The notes under the pieces: generated by a model
Told to the model about the DNA's origin: nothing
What the model saw: only the letters and a program-made list of their open reading frames with translations
Database searches by the model: none
Shown here: positions 41,292 to 52,924 of the stretch, in pieces
How the letters are laid out: each line of letters begins with the position of its first letter
Numbering within the stretch: the stretch's first letter is position 1
Assembly: GCF_900103785.1 (NCBI RefSeq)
Contig: NZ_FNHE01000010.1
Span: forward strand, 155,308 to 219,307
Source: Geodermatophilus siccatus
Lineage (GTDB): Bacteria > Actinomycetota > Actinomycetes > Mycobacteriales > Geodermatophilaceae
Direction of reading: 5' to 3'
DNA length: 64,000 nucleotides
Position numbers and translations under genes: made by a program

Positions 41292-41951
41292 GTGACGCGC
41301 ACCCCGACCCGCCGCGCCCTGTTCGCCGCCGCGACCGTGCTGGCGTTGCCGCTGGCCGGCTGCGGCTCCGACGGGCCGGCGGACGACGTCGCCGCGGCGA
41401 GCAGCGCGCCCGCGACGACGTCGGCGTCGCCGGCCGCCCCGCCCGTGCCGACCGGCCCCTTCGGCCCCGGCTGTGCCGGACTCCCGCCCGAGGGCCCCGG
41501 CAGCCCGGCCGCCCTCGCCGCCGCCCCGGCCGCGACCGCGATGTCGACCGTCCCGGGGCTGACCACCACGATGGTCACCGTGCAGCGGGCCGCGCTCGCC
41601 GCGTCCCTCGACGCCACCCAGGACCTCACCGTGCTGGCCCCGGTCAACGAGGCCTTCGCCGCCGTCCCGCCCGCCACGCTGGACCCGCTGCTGGCCGACA
41701 CCCCGCGGCTGACCGCCCTGGTCACCCACCACGTCATCGCCGGCCGGCTGGGGCCGGGCGAGCTGGCCGGCACGCACACCACCCTCGACGGCGGTCAGGT
41801 CACCATCGACGGGGTCGGCGAGGTCTTCACGATCAGCGCCGACCAGACCCTGCTGGGCGCCGCCGACGCGACGGTCGTCTGCGGCAACCTGCCCACCCTG
41901 AACGCCACCGTCTACGTCCTCGACCAGGTGCTCACCCCGCCGGTCGCCTGA
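41292..41951 (+). CDS. Fasciclin-domain lipoprotein 2
   Basis: 219 residues from GTG 41292. Lipobox LPLAGC predicts lipidation. One FAS1 domain: LDATQDLTVLAPVNEAFAAV, VTHHVIAGRLGPGELAGTH and NATVYVLDQVLTPPVA. It is clearly a paralogue of the preceding lipoprotein and lies in tandem, a probable duplication. Its linker is shorter and more Pro-rich than that of the first copy. Confidence 0.92.
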   Translation: MTRTPTRRALFAAATVLALPLAGCGSDGPADDVAAASSAPATTSASPAAPPVPTGPFGPGCAGLPPEGPGSPAALAAAPAATAMSTVPGLTTTMVTVQRAALAASLDATQDLTVLAPVNEAFAAVPPATLDPLLADTPRLTALVTHHVIAGRLGPGELAGTHTTLDGGQVTIDGVGEVFTISADQTLLGAADATVVCGNLPTLNATVYVLDQVLTPPVA

Positions 41952-41968
41952 GGAAGCCGCGGAGCGCC

Positions 41969-42053
41969 GCGGCCCCGTCCCGGGCCCCGCCCCGAGCGTG
42001 CGAAGGGTGGGCAGGAGGGGGTCCTTCCTCGGTGAGGAGGACGGGGTCCTTCT
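41969..42053. repeat. Family A repeat, copy 6 (with duplicated arm)
   Basis: CGGCCCCGTCC at the left, GCCCCGAGCGTGCGA in the middle, and two successive arms GGGGGTCCTTCC and ACGGGGTCCTTCT at the right. It ends at the -10 of pyrE. Confidence 0.65.
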
Positions 42054-42058
42054 AGGGT
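42053..42058 (+). promoter_or_regulatory. -10 of a leaderless pyrE transcript, abutting repeat copy 6
   Basis: TAGGGT ends seven bases before the pyrE ATG. The first T is the last base of the family A repeat. Confidence 0.5.
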
Positions 42059-42065
42059 CGGCGGC

Positions 42066-42668
42066 ATGGAAAACGACCCCCTCCCTCCCCGCCCCTCGTC
42101 CCTCGGAGCGGGCCCCGGGGAGGGGGCCGCCCGGCCCGACCGTGACCGGCTGCTCGAGCTCGTCGTCGACCTCGCCGTCGTCCACGGGCGCGTGACGCTC
42201 TCCTCGGGGCAGGAGGCCGACTGGTACATCGACATGCGCCGGCTGACGCTGCACCACGAGGGTGCTCCGCTGGTCGGCCGGGTCATGCGCCAGCTCACCC
42301 GGGACCTGCGCTACGACGTCGTCGGCGGGCTCACCCTGGGCGCCGACCCGGTGGCGACGGCGATGCTGCACGCCGCGGCAGCCGGTGAGGGCTTCCTCGA
42401 CGCGTGCGTCGTCCGCAAGACCGGCAAGGCGTACGGGCTGCAGCGGCGGATCGAGGGGCCCGACGTCGCCGGCCGCGCCGTCCTCGTGGTCGAGGACGTC
42501 TCGACCACCGGGTCGAGCCCGCTGACCGCCGTCGAGGCGCTGCGCGAGGCCGGTGCCGAGCCGGTCGCGGTGGCGGTCGTCGTGGACCGCGGCGGGCGGG
42601 CCGCGGTGGAGGCGGCGGGCCTGGAGTACCGGGCCGCGTTCACCCTCGCCGACCTCGGCCTCGGGTGA
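42066..42668 (+). CDS. pyrE: Orotate phosphoribosyltransferase
   Basis: 200 residues. Joins orotate to PRPP giving OMP in pyrimidine synthesis. VTLSSGQEADWYIDMRRLTL binds orotate, and VLVVEDVSTTGSSPLTAVEA is the PRPP loop (VVEDVTTTG class). RKTGKAYGLQRRIEG carries the catalytic loop Lys. A Pro-rich head of about 20 residues precedes the core. Isolated from other pyr genes here, as in M. tuberculosis (Rv0382c). Confidence 0.95.
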   Translation: MENDPLPPRPSSLGAGPGEGAARPDRDRLLELVVDLAVVHGRVTLSSGQEADWYIDMRRLTLHHEGAPLVGRVMRQLTRDLRYDVVGGLTLGADPVATAMLHAAAAGEGFLDACVVRKTGKAYGLQRRIEGPDVAGRAVLVVEDVSTTGSSPLTAVEALREAGAEPVAVAVVVDRGGRAAVEAAGLEYRAAFTLADLGLG

Positions 42669-42706
42669 GCCGGCCCCGGCCGGCCCGTCGGTGACACCCT
42701 GACCCC

Positions 42707-44059
42707 ATGAGCGCAGCGCGTCTGCTCGTCGTCGGAGGGGATGCCGCCGGCATGTCCGCGGCCGCGGCGGCCCGGCGGCTGCGCGGTGCCCCCGACCTCG
42801 CCATCACCGTCCTCGAGCAGGGCCCGGAGGTCTCGTACTCGGCCTGCGGCATCCCCTACTGGGTGGGCGACGTCGTCGGGGACCGCGACGAGCTGATCGC
42901 CCGCACGCCGCGGGAGTTCGCCGCCCGCGACATCGAGGTGCGCACCGGCACCCGCGCCGAGGAGCTCGACCTGGACGCCGGCACGGTCCGCACCAGCACC
43001 GGTGAGACGCTCGGCTTCGACCGGCTGGTGGTCGCCACCGGTGGTCGCCCGCTGCGCCCGGACGTCCCCGGTCTGGACGCGCCCGGTGTCCACGGGGTGC
43101 ACCGGCTGGCCGACGGCGCCGACATCCGCGGCGCGGTCGCCGCCGGCGCCCGCCGGGCGGTCGTGCTGGGCGGGGGCTACATCGGCCTGGAGATGGCCGA
43201 GGCGCTGCAGGCCCGCGGCCTCGGGGTCACCGTCGTGCTCGCCGACGACCTGCCGATGTCGCTGCTCGACCGGGACATGGGCGAGCGGATCTGCAAGGCG
43301 ATGGGCGACATGGGCATCGACGTGCAGCCCGGCCAGCCGGTGCGCGCGATCGAGACCGGCGCGGACGGCGCGGTACGGGCGGTCACCACCGACGCCGGCA
43401 GCTACCCCTGCGACCTCGTCGTCCTCGGGCTGGGCATGGGCCCCGAGGTCGGGCTGGCCCGCGCCGCCGGCCTGCGGATCGGCGAGACCGGGGCCGTCGA
43501 GGTCGACCGCACCCAGCGCAGCCGCTCGCACGAGGCGGTCTACGCCGCCGGCGACTGCAGCCAGACCTTCCACCGGCTGACCGGCGAGGCGGTGCACGTC
43601 GCGCTGGGCACGCACGCCAACAAGCAGGGGCGGGTGGCCGGCTCGGTGATCGGCGGTCAGGCGGCCCGCTTCGCCGGCGTCCTGGGCACCGCGCTGACCC
43701 GGGTCGGCGACCTGGAGATCGGGCGCACCGGGCTGTGCAGCGGGCAGGCCGAGGCCGCCGGGTACGACGTCCGCGCCGAGACGATCGAGGGGACGACGCG
43801 GGCCGGCTACTTCCCCGGCGCCGCGGGGATCACGGTCAAGCTGGTCAGCGACAGCGGCTCCGGGCAGCTGCTCGGCGGCCAGGTCGTCGGCGGGCCGGGC
43901 GCCGGCAAGCGGATCGACGTCCTGGCCACCGCCATCTGGGCGGGGCTGACCGCCGAGGAGTTCGCCGGCTCGGACCTCTCCTACGCGCCGCCGTTCTCGC
44001 CGGTGTACGACCCCGTGGTGGTCGCCGCGCGGGTGGCCAGCCGGGTGGAGCAGGGGTGA
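42707..44059 (+). CDS. CoA-disulfide-reductase/NADH-oxidase-like flavoprotein
   Basis: 450 residues. FAD/NAD-linked reductase of the CoADR/Nox/Npr group. FAD loop VVGGDAAGMSAAAAARRL, a single catalytic Cys47 in SYSACGIPYW, NAD loop VLGGGYIGLEMAEALQ, and the dimerisation domain with TCKVK-like GITVKLVSDSGSGQLLGGQV. The lone cysteine with the SxxxCGxPY pattern is the hallmark of CoADR and of NADH oxidase/peroxidase. In a mycothiol organism the substrate may be another disulfide. CACCCT ends six bases before ATG, so possibly leaderless. Coupled to the next gene by GTGA. Confidence 0.9.
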   Translation: MSAARLLVVGGDAAGMSAAAAARRLRGAPDLAITVLEQGPEVSYSACGIPYWVGDVVGDRDELIARTPREFAARDIEVRTGTRAEELDLDAGTVRTSTGETLGFDRLVVATGGRPLRPDVPGLDAPGVHGVHRLADGADIRGAVAAGARRAVVLGGGYIGLEMAEALQARGLGVTVVLADDLPMSLLDRDMGERICKAMGDMGIDVQPGQPVRAIETGADGAVRAVTTDAGSYPCDLVVLGLGMGPEVGLARAAGLRIGETGAVEVDRTQRSRSHEAVYAAGDCSQTFHRLTGEAVHVALGTHANKQGRVAGSVIGGQAARFAGVLGTALTRVGDLEIGRTGLCSGQAEAAGYDVRAETIEGTTRAGYFPGAAGITVKLVSDSGSGQLLGGQVVGGPGAGKRIDVLATAIWAGLTAEEFAGSDLSYAPPFSPVYDPVVVAARVASRVEQG

Positions 44060-44667
44060 GCACCGCAGGTGGGGGTGCGGCCGACGTCCGCGACGAGGAC
44101 TGGTACGGCGACGACCTCTCCGGGCAGCGGCACACCGGGGTCACCTTCAGCCGGGTCGACCTGTCCGAGACCACGGACGACGGCGCCGTCTTCACCGACT
44201 GCGTCTTCCGGGACTGCCGGTTCACGCTCAGCCGGCACACCGACGCCGCGTTCCTGAACTGCACCTTCACCGGCTGCTCGTTCGCCCAGGCCGTCTTCAC
44301 CGACTGCAAGCTGGTCGGCAGCACCTTCGACCGCTGCACCTTCGACCTGGCCACCGTCGAGGGCGGCGACTGGTCCTTCGTCGTCCTCCGGCGCGCGGAC
44401 CTGTCGCGGGCCGGGTTCACCGGTGCGCGGATGCGCGAGGCCGACCTCACGGACGTGCGGGCCGCCGGGGCGACGCTGCGGGACCTGGACCTCTCGGCCG
44501 CTCAGCTGTCCGGTGCCGACCTGTCCGGCGCCGACCTGCGCGGCAGCGACCTGACCGCGCTGGACCCGCGGGAGGTCGGGCTGACCGGCGCCCGGGTCGA
44601 CGGCGGGCAGGCCGTGGTGCTCGTGACCGCCCTCGGCCTCCTGGTCGGACCGGAGGACGACCGGTAG
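44056..44667 (+). CDS. Pentapeptide repeat protein
   Basis: 203 residues from the GTG overlapping the flavoprotein stop. The right-handed quadrilateral beta-helix signature A(D/N)LXX is clear: FTDCVFRDCRF, LNCTFTGCSF, LVGSTFDRCTF, then LRRADLSRAGFTGAR, LSGADLSGADLRGSDL. McbG/Qnr-type proteins that shield DNA gyrase share this fold, but so do many others. Translational coupling to a redox flavoprotein is unusual. Four Cys lie at regular positions in the front coils. Confidence 0.9.
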   Translation: MSTAGGGAADVRDEDWYGDDLSGQRHTGVTFSRVDLSETTDDGAVFTDCVFRDCRFTLSRHTDAAFLNCTFTGCSFAQAVFTDCKLVGSTFDRCTFDLATVEGGDWSFVVLRRADLSRAGFTGARMREADLTDVRAAGATLRDLDLSAAQLSGADLSGADLRGSDLTALDPREVGLTGARVDGGQAVVLVTALGLLVGPEDDR

Positions 44668-44745
44668 CGGGGTGTCGCACCCCTCGGGCCGGGCGCGATA
44701 CTGGCCGCCGGACCAGCGCCGCCACCGACGCAAGGAGTGCCCCGC

Positions 44746-45780
44746 ATGCCCATCGCGACCCCCGAGGTCTACGCCGACATGATCAACCGGGCCAAGGAGG
44801 GCGGCTTCGCCTACCCGGCGATCAACTGCACCTCGTCGGAGACGGTCAACGCCGCGCTGCGTGGCTTCGCCGACGCCGGCAGCGACGGCATCATCCAGTT
44901 CTCCACCGGCGGCGCCGAGTTCGGCTCGGGCACCCGGGTCAAGGACATGGTCACCGGCGCCGTCGCGCTGGCCGAGTTCGCGCACGTCGTCGCCGAGAAG
45001 TACCCGGTCAACGTCGCGCTGCACACCGACCACTGCCCCAAGGACAAGCTCGACGCCTACGTCCGCCCGCTGATCGCCCTGTCCAAGGACCGGGTCGACG
45101 CCGGCCAGGCGCCGCTGTTCCAGTCGCACATGTGGGACGGCTCGGCCATCGAGCTCACCGAGAACCTCGACATCGCCGAGGAGCTGATGGAGAAGGCCGC
45201 GGCGGCCAAGATCGTCCTCGAGCTGGAGATCGGCATCGTCGGCGGCGAGGAGGACGGCGTCGTCGCCGAGATCAACGAGAAGCTCTACACCGCCGACGGC
45301 GACTTCCTGCGCACCGCGCAGAAGCTCGGCCTCGGCGAGCGCGGGGTCTACCTGCTCGCCGCGACGTTCGGCAACGTGCACGGCGTCTACAAGCCCGGGA
45401 ACGTGAAGCTGCGGCCCGACGTGCTCGAGCGCGGGCAGGCGATCGTCGCCAAGGAGTTCAACCTGGGGGACGGCGCCAAGCCGTTCAACCTGGTCTTCCA
45501 CGGCGGCTCCGGCTCGGCGCAGGAGGAGATCCGCGAGGCCATCTCCTACGGCGTCGTGAAGATGAACGTCGACACCGACACCCAGTACGCCTTCACCCGG
45601 CCGATCACCGACCACATGTTCAAGAACTACGACGGCGTGCTGAAGGTCGACGGCGAGGTCGGCAACAAGAAGACCTACGACCCGCGCACCTACATGAAGC
45701 TCGCGGAGACCGGCATGGCCGCGCGCGTCGTCGCGGCGTGCGAGGACCTGCTGTCGGCCGGCCAGTCGCAGAGCGCCTGA
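44746..45780 (+). CDS. fbaA: Class II fructose-bisphosphate aldolase
   Basis: 344 residues. Cleaves fructose-1,6-bisphosphate in glycolysis. Zn ligands and active site: ALHTDHCPKDK, the LVFHGGSGSAQEEI phosphate/zinc loop, and GNVHGVYKPGN; the catalytic Asp is in HTDH. ATG 44746 was chosen for AAGGAG at eight bases rather than GTG 44737. The stop overlaps the next gene's start by one base (TGATG). M. tuberculosis has fba as Rv0363c in a similar neighbourhood. Confidence 0.96.
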   Translation: MPIATPEVYADMINRAKEGGFAYPAINCTSSETVNAALRGFADAGSDGIIQFSTGGAEFGSGTRVKDMVTGAVALAEFAHVVAEKYPVNVALHTDHCPKDKLDAYVRPLIALSKDRVDAGQAPLFQSHMWDGSAIELTENLDIAEELMEKAAAAKIVLELEIGIVGGEEDGVVAEINEKLYTADGDFLRTAQKLGLGERGVYLLAATFGNVHGVYKPGNVKLRPDVLERGQAIVAKEFNLGDGAKPFNLVFHGGSGSAQEEIREAISYGVVKMNVDTDTQYAFTRPITDHMFKNYDGVLKVDGEVGNKKTYDPRTYMKLAETGMAARVVAACEDLLSAGQSQSA

Positions 45781-46202
45781 TGACGCACCCGCACCACAAC
45801 CTCCTCGGTGAGCCGCCGGCCACCCTGCTGCCCGGCAACCCGGAGGCCGACGCCGAGTTCGCGGCCGGCGACCCGCCGGCCGAGGTCGCCGCGCACCACC
45901 CCACGGTGAGCGCGGCGTGGGCGGCGCTGGCCGAGGAGGCGATCGACCGTCCCGAGCAGGTGCTCACCGACGTCATCGAGGCGTACGCGTACGCCCGCAC
46001 CGGCTACCACCGCGGCCTCGACGCGCTGCGCCGCAACGGCTGGAAGGGCTACGGCCCGGTGCCGTGGTCGCACGAGCCCAACCGTGGCTTCCTGCGCTGC
46101 GTGACGGTGCTGGCCCGGGCCGCGGAGGCGATCGGCGAGACCGACGAGCAGGAGCGCTGCACCCAGCTGCTGCGCGACTGCGACCCCAGCCTGGCGCCGT
46201 AG
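45780..46202 (+). CDS. DUF3151 family protein
   Basis: 140 residues starting in the fbaA stop. Actinobacterial DUF3151: NLLGEPPATLLPGNPEADAE opens it, with HPTVSAAWAALAEEA, YAYARTGYHRGLDALRRNGW and PWSHEPNRGFLRCVT. Always near fba or purA in actinobacteria (Rv0360c). Function unknown; the helical Trp/Arg-rich core suggests protein or nucleotide contact. Followed by a hairpin. Confidence 0.9.
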   Translation: MTHPHHNLLGEPPATLLPGNPEADAEFAAGDPPAEVAAHHPTVSAAWAALAEEAIDRPEQVLTDVIEAYAYARTGYHRGLDALRRNGWKGYGPVPWSHEPNRGFLRCVTVLARAAEAIGETDEQERCTQLLRDCDPSLAP

Positions 46203-46212
46203 GCAGCCCTGT

Positions 46213-46272
46213 GCGGGCGTTCCTCGCGGACTGCCGGCGCTGTCGCGCCCGCGATCCGCGGGGAGCGCCCGC
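46213..46272. terminator. Imperfect hairpin after DUF3151
   Basis: 18-base arms (46213-46230 and 46255-46272), two mismatches, GCGGGCG core. Ten bases after the stop codon. Confidence 0.5.
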
Positions 46273-46317
46273 GATGCGCCGCTCGGTGCCGCGAGCACCG
46301 ACCTGCACACTCCTCCC

Positions 46318-46902
46318 GTGGACCACTCACCCGCCGCCGTGACCGCGCGCCTGCGTCCGCTGCTGCTCGCCGTCCACGAGGCGCTGTCGGCCGGCGTCGC
46401 GGTCAGCGCGGCGATCCACGCGCGGCAGGGCTGGAACCCGACCGCCGACCGGCACCTGGACCACCAGCTGGTCCGTCGCGAGGCGATGGAGCGGCTGCGA
46501 CCGTGGGACGCCGGCCCCGACGAGCTCTCCGACCCGCTGCAGGCCCGCCAGCTGGACCTCGACACCGGCACCGACAACCTGGGCCTGCCGATGAGCGGGC
46601 TGATCCTGCGCACCCCCACGGACGTGGTGCGGGTCTGGCGTTCCGACGACGGCGAGCTGCCCGCCGCGGCCACCGACGGTCTGCGCGCCTTCTACCGCCA
46701 GGACCCGAGCCGCCAGCTGCAGCTCGCCCTCGACCCCGACGCGCCACCGTCCACCCCGGGTCACCTGGCGCTGCTGTGGGCCGACTCCGGAGCCCTCCTC
46801 ACCCGCTTCGACCTCGTCCGGCCGTGCGGGCACGTGGGCCGGCGGGTGCAGGTCGACTGGCACGTCGACCTGCACGAGCGGCTGGGACGCCCCGCAGCCT
46901 GA
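46318..46902 (+). CDS. Conserved hypothetical protein
   Basis: 194 residues from GTG 46318, preceded at six bases by CACACT, so probably leaderless. No domain recognised. The N-terminal third is helical (LRPLLLAVHEALSAGVAVSA); the rest looks like an alpha/beta protein with DNLGLPMSGLILRTPTDVVR and LLWADSGALLTRFDLVRPCG. One Cys. Downstream of DUF3151, plus strand. Confidence 0.6.
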   Translation: MDHSPAAVTARLRPLLLAVHEALSAGVAVSAAIHARQGWNPTADRHLDHQLVRREAMERLRPWDAGPDELSDPLQARQLDLDTGTDNLGLPMSGLILRTPTDVVRVWRSDDGELPAAATDGLRAFYRQDPSRQLQLALDPDAPPSTPGHLALLWADSGALLTRFDLVRPCGHVGRRVQVDWHVDLHERLGRPAA

Positions 46903-47008
46903 CGTCACCCTGCGTGATACGACGACGCAGACCAGGCGGTGGAGGTCGGAGATCGTTTACTCTCCGTACCCAGCGTCCGGTCCGGACGCCCGTTCCCGGA
47001 GGTTCCGC

Positions 47009-47152
47009 ATGGCCACGCTTCTCTGGATCCTCGCCGTCGTCCTCGTCGTCGCCGGCATCGTCGCGATCGTCCGCAGGCAGTTGCTGTGGGGGATCGTGCT
47101 GATCATCGTCGGCCTGCTCGTGGGGCCCGGCGGGGTGAGCATCTTCACCTGA
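47009..47152 (+). CDS. 47-residue membrane peptide with a GPGG motif
   Basis: Starts at ATG 47009 after GGAGG at five bases. Two hydrophobic segments (LLWILAVVLVVAGIVAIV and LLWGIVLIIVGLLVGPGG) separated by RRQ; the last residues are VSIFT. Small actinobacterial proteins with this turn and GPGG ending are annotated only by motif. Promoter TACTCT at 46958-46963. Followed by a family A repeat. Confidence 0.7.
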   Translation: MATLLWILAVVLVVAGIVAIVRRQLLWGIVLIIVGLLVGPGGVSIFT

Positions 47153-49201
<2,049 letters not shown>

Positions 49202-49204
49202 GGG

Positions 49205-49292
49205 CGACGATCAGCTGAGCTGGTCGAACACGGTCCTGGCTCACCACTGGTCGTGAGCCAGGACCGTGGACGACCAGGTCACCTGATCATCG
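49205..49292. repeat. Family B element, copy 3 (full length)
   Basis: 88 bases: 40-base arms (49205-49244, 49253-49292), five mismatches, eight-base loop CACTGGTC. Arms contain ACGATCAG, CTGGTCG and GGTCCTGGCTCAC. It starts four bases after the purA stop and ends ten bases before the GDPD stop, so it fills the convergent space. Confidence 0.8.
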
Positions 49293-49302
49293 GGGGCACC
49301 CC

Positions 49303-50373
49303 TCAGCGCAGGTCGAGGACGGCGCCGGAGCGCGGCGCGGTCCGGGAGGACCGCGAGGTGTACAGCTCCTGCCTCGCTGCAACCGCGATCTCGGGGGCGT
49401 CGGTGATCAGCCCGTCGACGCCGAGGGCCAGCAGCAGGCGGGCCTCGGTCTGCATGTCCCCGGTGCCGCTCACGGCCTGGCCGCGGCGCAGGTGCCGGGG
49501 TAGGAAGGCGTTCTCCGGGCGCAGCGTCCACGGGACGACGGCCAGCCCGGCGCGGTGGGCCTGGGCGATGAGGTCCGAGATGCCGGTCATCGCCTGGTCC
49601 GCGTCGCGCAGCAGGATCCGGTGCCGGCTCGGGGCGATGCCCTGCGCGTAGGTGCTGACCTCGCGCAGGCCCGCCGGGGTGACCAGCTGGTCGTCGGTGC
49701 CGGCGTCGTCGACCAGCTGCAGCATCGTCGGCCCGCGGTCCCCGAGGTCGGCGCGCAGCTGCCGCAGCGCGGCCGCGTCGAAGGACTGCACGACCACGGT
49801 CCCGTCGGGCCGGGCCGCGTCGAGGCGGCGCAGCTCGGCGGCGACGAGCTCGGGAACGGGGACGCCCGCCTCGTGGTCGAACCAGCTGGGCTTCTTCAGC
49901 TCGGCCAGCACGCGCACCTGCCGGGACGGGGTCGAACGCCGGCGGGCGATCGCCACGACCTCGGCCAGGGTGAGGATCCCGGCCCGCCCGTCGTAGGTGG
50001 TGTTCAGCGGGCGCAGCGCCGGCATGCGCTCGACGGCGCGCAGCGTGCGCAGCTCGGCGAGGGTGAAGTCCTCGGTGAACCAGCCGGTGCGCTCGCGGCC
50101 GTCGACGACGCGGGTGGTGCGCCGGTCGGCGAACTCGGGGCGGTGGGCGACGTCGGTGGAGTGGGAGAGCTCGTTCTCGTGCCGGACGACGAGCGCGCCG
50201 TCCCGGCTGACGACGACGTCGGGCTCGATGAGGTCGGCCCCCAGGTCGATGGCGAGCTCGAAGCTGGCCGCGGTGTGCTCGGGCCGGTACGCCGGCGCTC
50301 CGCGGTGACCCACGATGACGGGACGGGCAGGGCGGGTCGCCGGGACCGTTGCCGGCGACGCGATCGCGCGCAT
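49303..50373 (-). CDS. Glycerophosphodiester phosphodiesterase
   Basis: 356 residues from ATG 50373. Hydrolyses glycerophosphodiesters to glycerol-3-phosphate and alcohol. GDPD motif [20 protein letters not shown] with the two catalytic His, then [19 protein letters not shown] (metal-binding Glu/Asp). [14 protein letters not shown] and [15 protein letters not shown] follow. The N-terminus lacks a clear signal peptide, so likely cytoplasmic, though a different upstream start could change this. Divergent from rsgA with 104 bases between. Confidence 0.92.
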   Translation of the reverse strand: MRAIASPATVPATRPARPVIVGHRGAPAYRPEHTAASFELAIDLGADLIEPDVVVSRDGALVVRHENELSHSTDVAHRPEFADRRTTRVVDGRERTGWFTEDFTLAELRTLRAVERMPALRPLNTTYDGRAGILTLAEVVAIARRRSTPSRQVRVLAELKKPSWFDHEAGVPVPELVAAELRRLDAARPDGTVVVQSFDAAALRQLRADLGDRGPTMLQLVDDAGTDDQLVTPAGLREVSTYAQGIAPSRHRILLRDADQAMTGISDLIAQAHRAGLAVVPWTLRPENAFLPRHLRRGQAVSGTGDMQTEARLLLALGVDGLITDAPEIAVAARQELYTSRSSRTAPRSGAVLDLR

Positions 50374-50477
50374 GCCGGCTACAACACCCCAGCGAGGTGT
50401 CGAGACGGCGAACGCGCGCCGACTGGTCGCCCACAATTCGGAGGACACCGCCCTGACCTGCGCGGGACGATGCCGAC

Positions 50478-51515
50478 GTGACGGACATCTCACTCCTGGG
50501 CTGGGTGCGGGCGCTCGACGCCGACCTGCCGCCGGGCACCCGCCCGGGCCGGGTCGCGCGGGTCGACCGCGGCCGACTGACCGTGCTGACCGGCGACGGC
50601 GAGCTGCGGGCGCACCCCGCCGCGGCGCTGCTCGAGGGCAGCGGGCCGGCGGTCGGCGACTGGGTGGCGCTGCGCGGGGAGCTCGCCGTCGCGGTGCTGC
50701 CCCGCCGGACGGCGTTCACCCGCGTCGTCGCCGGGCGGACGTCGGCCGAGCAGGTGGTCGCGGCCAACCTCGACCTGGTGCTCGTCGTCGACGCGTTGAC
50801 CACGGCGCCGCGGCTGCGCCGGGTGGAGCGCTACCTCGCCGTCGCCTGGGGCAGCGGCGCGACGCCGGTCGTCGTCCTCACCAAGGCCGACCTGTGCGAC
50901 GACGTCCCCGGCGCGCTGCTGGCCGTCGCGGAGGACGCCGTGGGTGTCGACGTCGTGGCCGTCAGCTCGGTGACGGGGGAGGGGCTGGACGCCGTCCGGG
51001 CGCTGCTGGGCCCGGGGCGGACGGCGGCGATGGTCGGCCCGTCGGGCGTGGGCAAGTCCAGCCTGGCCAACGCGCTGGCCGGGACGGTGGTGGCGGCCAC
51101 CCACGGGATCCGCGAGGCCGACGGTCGTGGACGGCACACCACCACGGCGCGCGAGCTGCACCTGCTGCCCGGCGGCGGCCTCCTGGTCGACACCCCGGGG
51201 ATGCGCGAGCTCGGGCTGGTCGACGACGCCGGGGTCGACACCGCCTACGCCGACGTCACCGAGCTCGCCGCCCGGTGCCGCTTCCGCGACTGCGCGCACC
51301 GCACCGAGCCCGGGTGCGCCGTGGCCGCCGCGATCGACGACGGCCGGCTGGACCCGGCCCGCTACACCGCCTGGCGGAAGCTGCAGGCCGAGGCGCACCG
51401 CCAGGCGCTGCGCTCGGACGCCCGCGCCCGGGCCGCCGAGCACGCCCGCGTCCGGGCGCTGCACCGGTCGTACCGCTCGCAGCCGAACCGCGGAAGGACC
51501 ACCCTTCACCCCTAG
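50478..51515 (+). CDS. rsgA: Ribosome small-subunit GTPase RsgA
   Basis: 345 residues from GTG 50478. Circularly permuted GTPase that checks 30S maturation. OB domain first, then the G4 motif LTKAD, G1 [14 protein letters not shown] and G3 DTPGMRELG, in the permuted order. The zinc knuckle has [16 protein letters not shown]. The last seven codons, including the stop, form the left arm of a hairpin repeat, an odd fusion of coding and repeat sequence. Confidence 0.94.
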   Translation: MTDISLLGWVRALDADLPPGTRPGRVARVDRGRLTVLTGDGELRAHPAAALLEGSGPAVGDWVALRGELAVAVLPRRTAFTRVVAGRTSAEQVVAANLDLVLVVDALTTAPRLRRVERYLAVAWGSGATPVVVLTKADLCDDVPGALLAVAEDAVGVDVVAVSSVTGEGLDAVRALLGPGRTAAMVGPSGVGKSSLANALAGTVVAATHGIREADGRGRHTTTARELHLLPGGGLLVDTPGMRELGLVDDAGVDTAYADVTELAARCRFRDCAHRTEPGCAVAAAIDDGRLDPARYTAWRKLQAEAHRQALRSDARARAAEHARVRALHRSYRSQPNRGRTTLHP

Positions 51516-51611
51516 AAGGACCCCCTGCTCCCCACCACTCGCAGGCTCGCGGCGGGCCCCGGCAAGGGGCCGATCGGGGCTCGGCGCGGGACCCTGGAGG
51601 GTGGCCGTTCC
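51492..51611. repeat. Family A gene-end repeat, copy 8, overlapping the rsgA 3' end
   Basis: Left arm GGAAGGACCACCCTT lies in the rsgA reading frame; right arm GGAGGGTGGCCGTTCC ends 32 bases before purD. Inner AGAAGGACCCCCTGCTCC and CGCAGGCTCGC. Largest copy (120 bases); shares GGGTGGCCGTTCCAG with copy 5. Confidence 0.75.
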
Positions 51612-51629
51612 AGTACGTCGCGCGCTCGG

Positions 51630-51635
51630 TAGCGT
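51630..51635 (+). promoter_or_regulatory. -10 of purD
   Basis: TAGCGT, eight bases before the GTG of purD; suits a leaderless or nearly leaderless mRNA. No ribosome-binding site. Confidence 0.4.
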
Positions 51636-51643
51636 CGCCGTCC

Positions 51644-52910
<1,267 letters not shown>

Positions 52911-52924
<14 letters not shown>

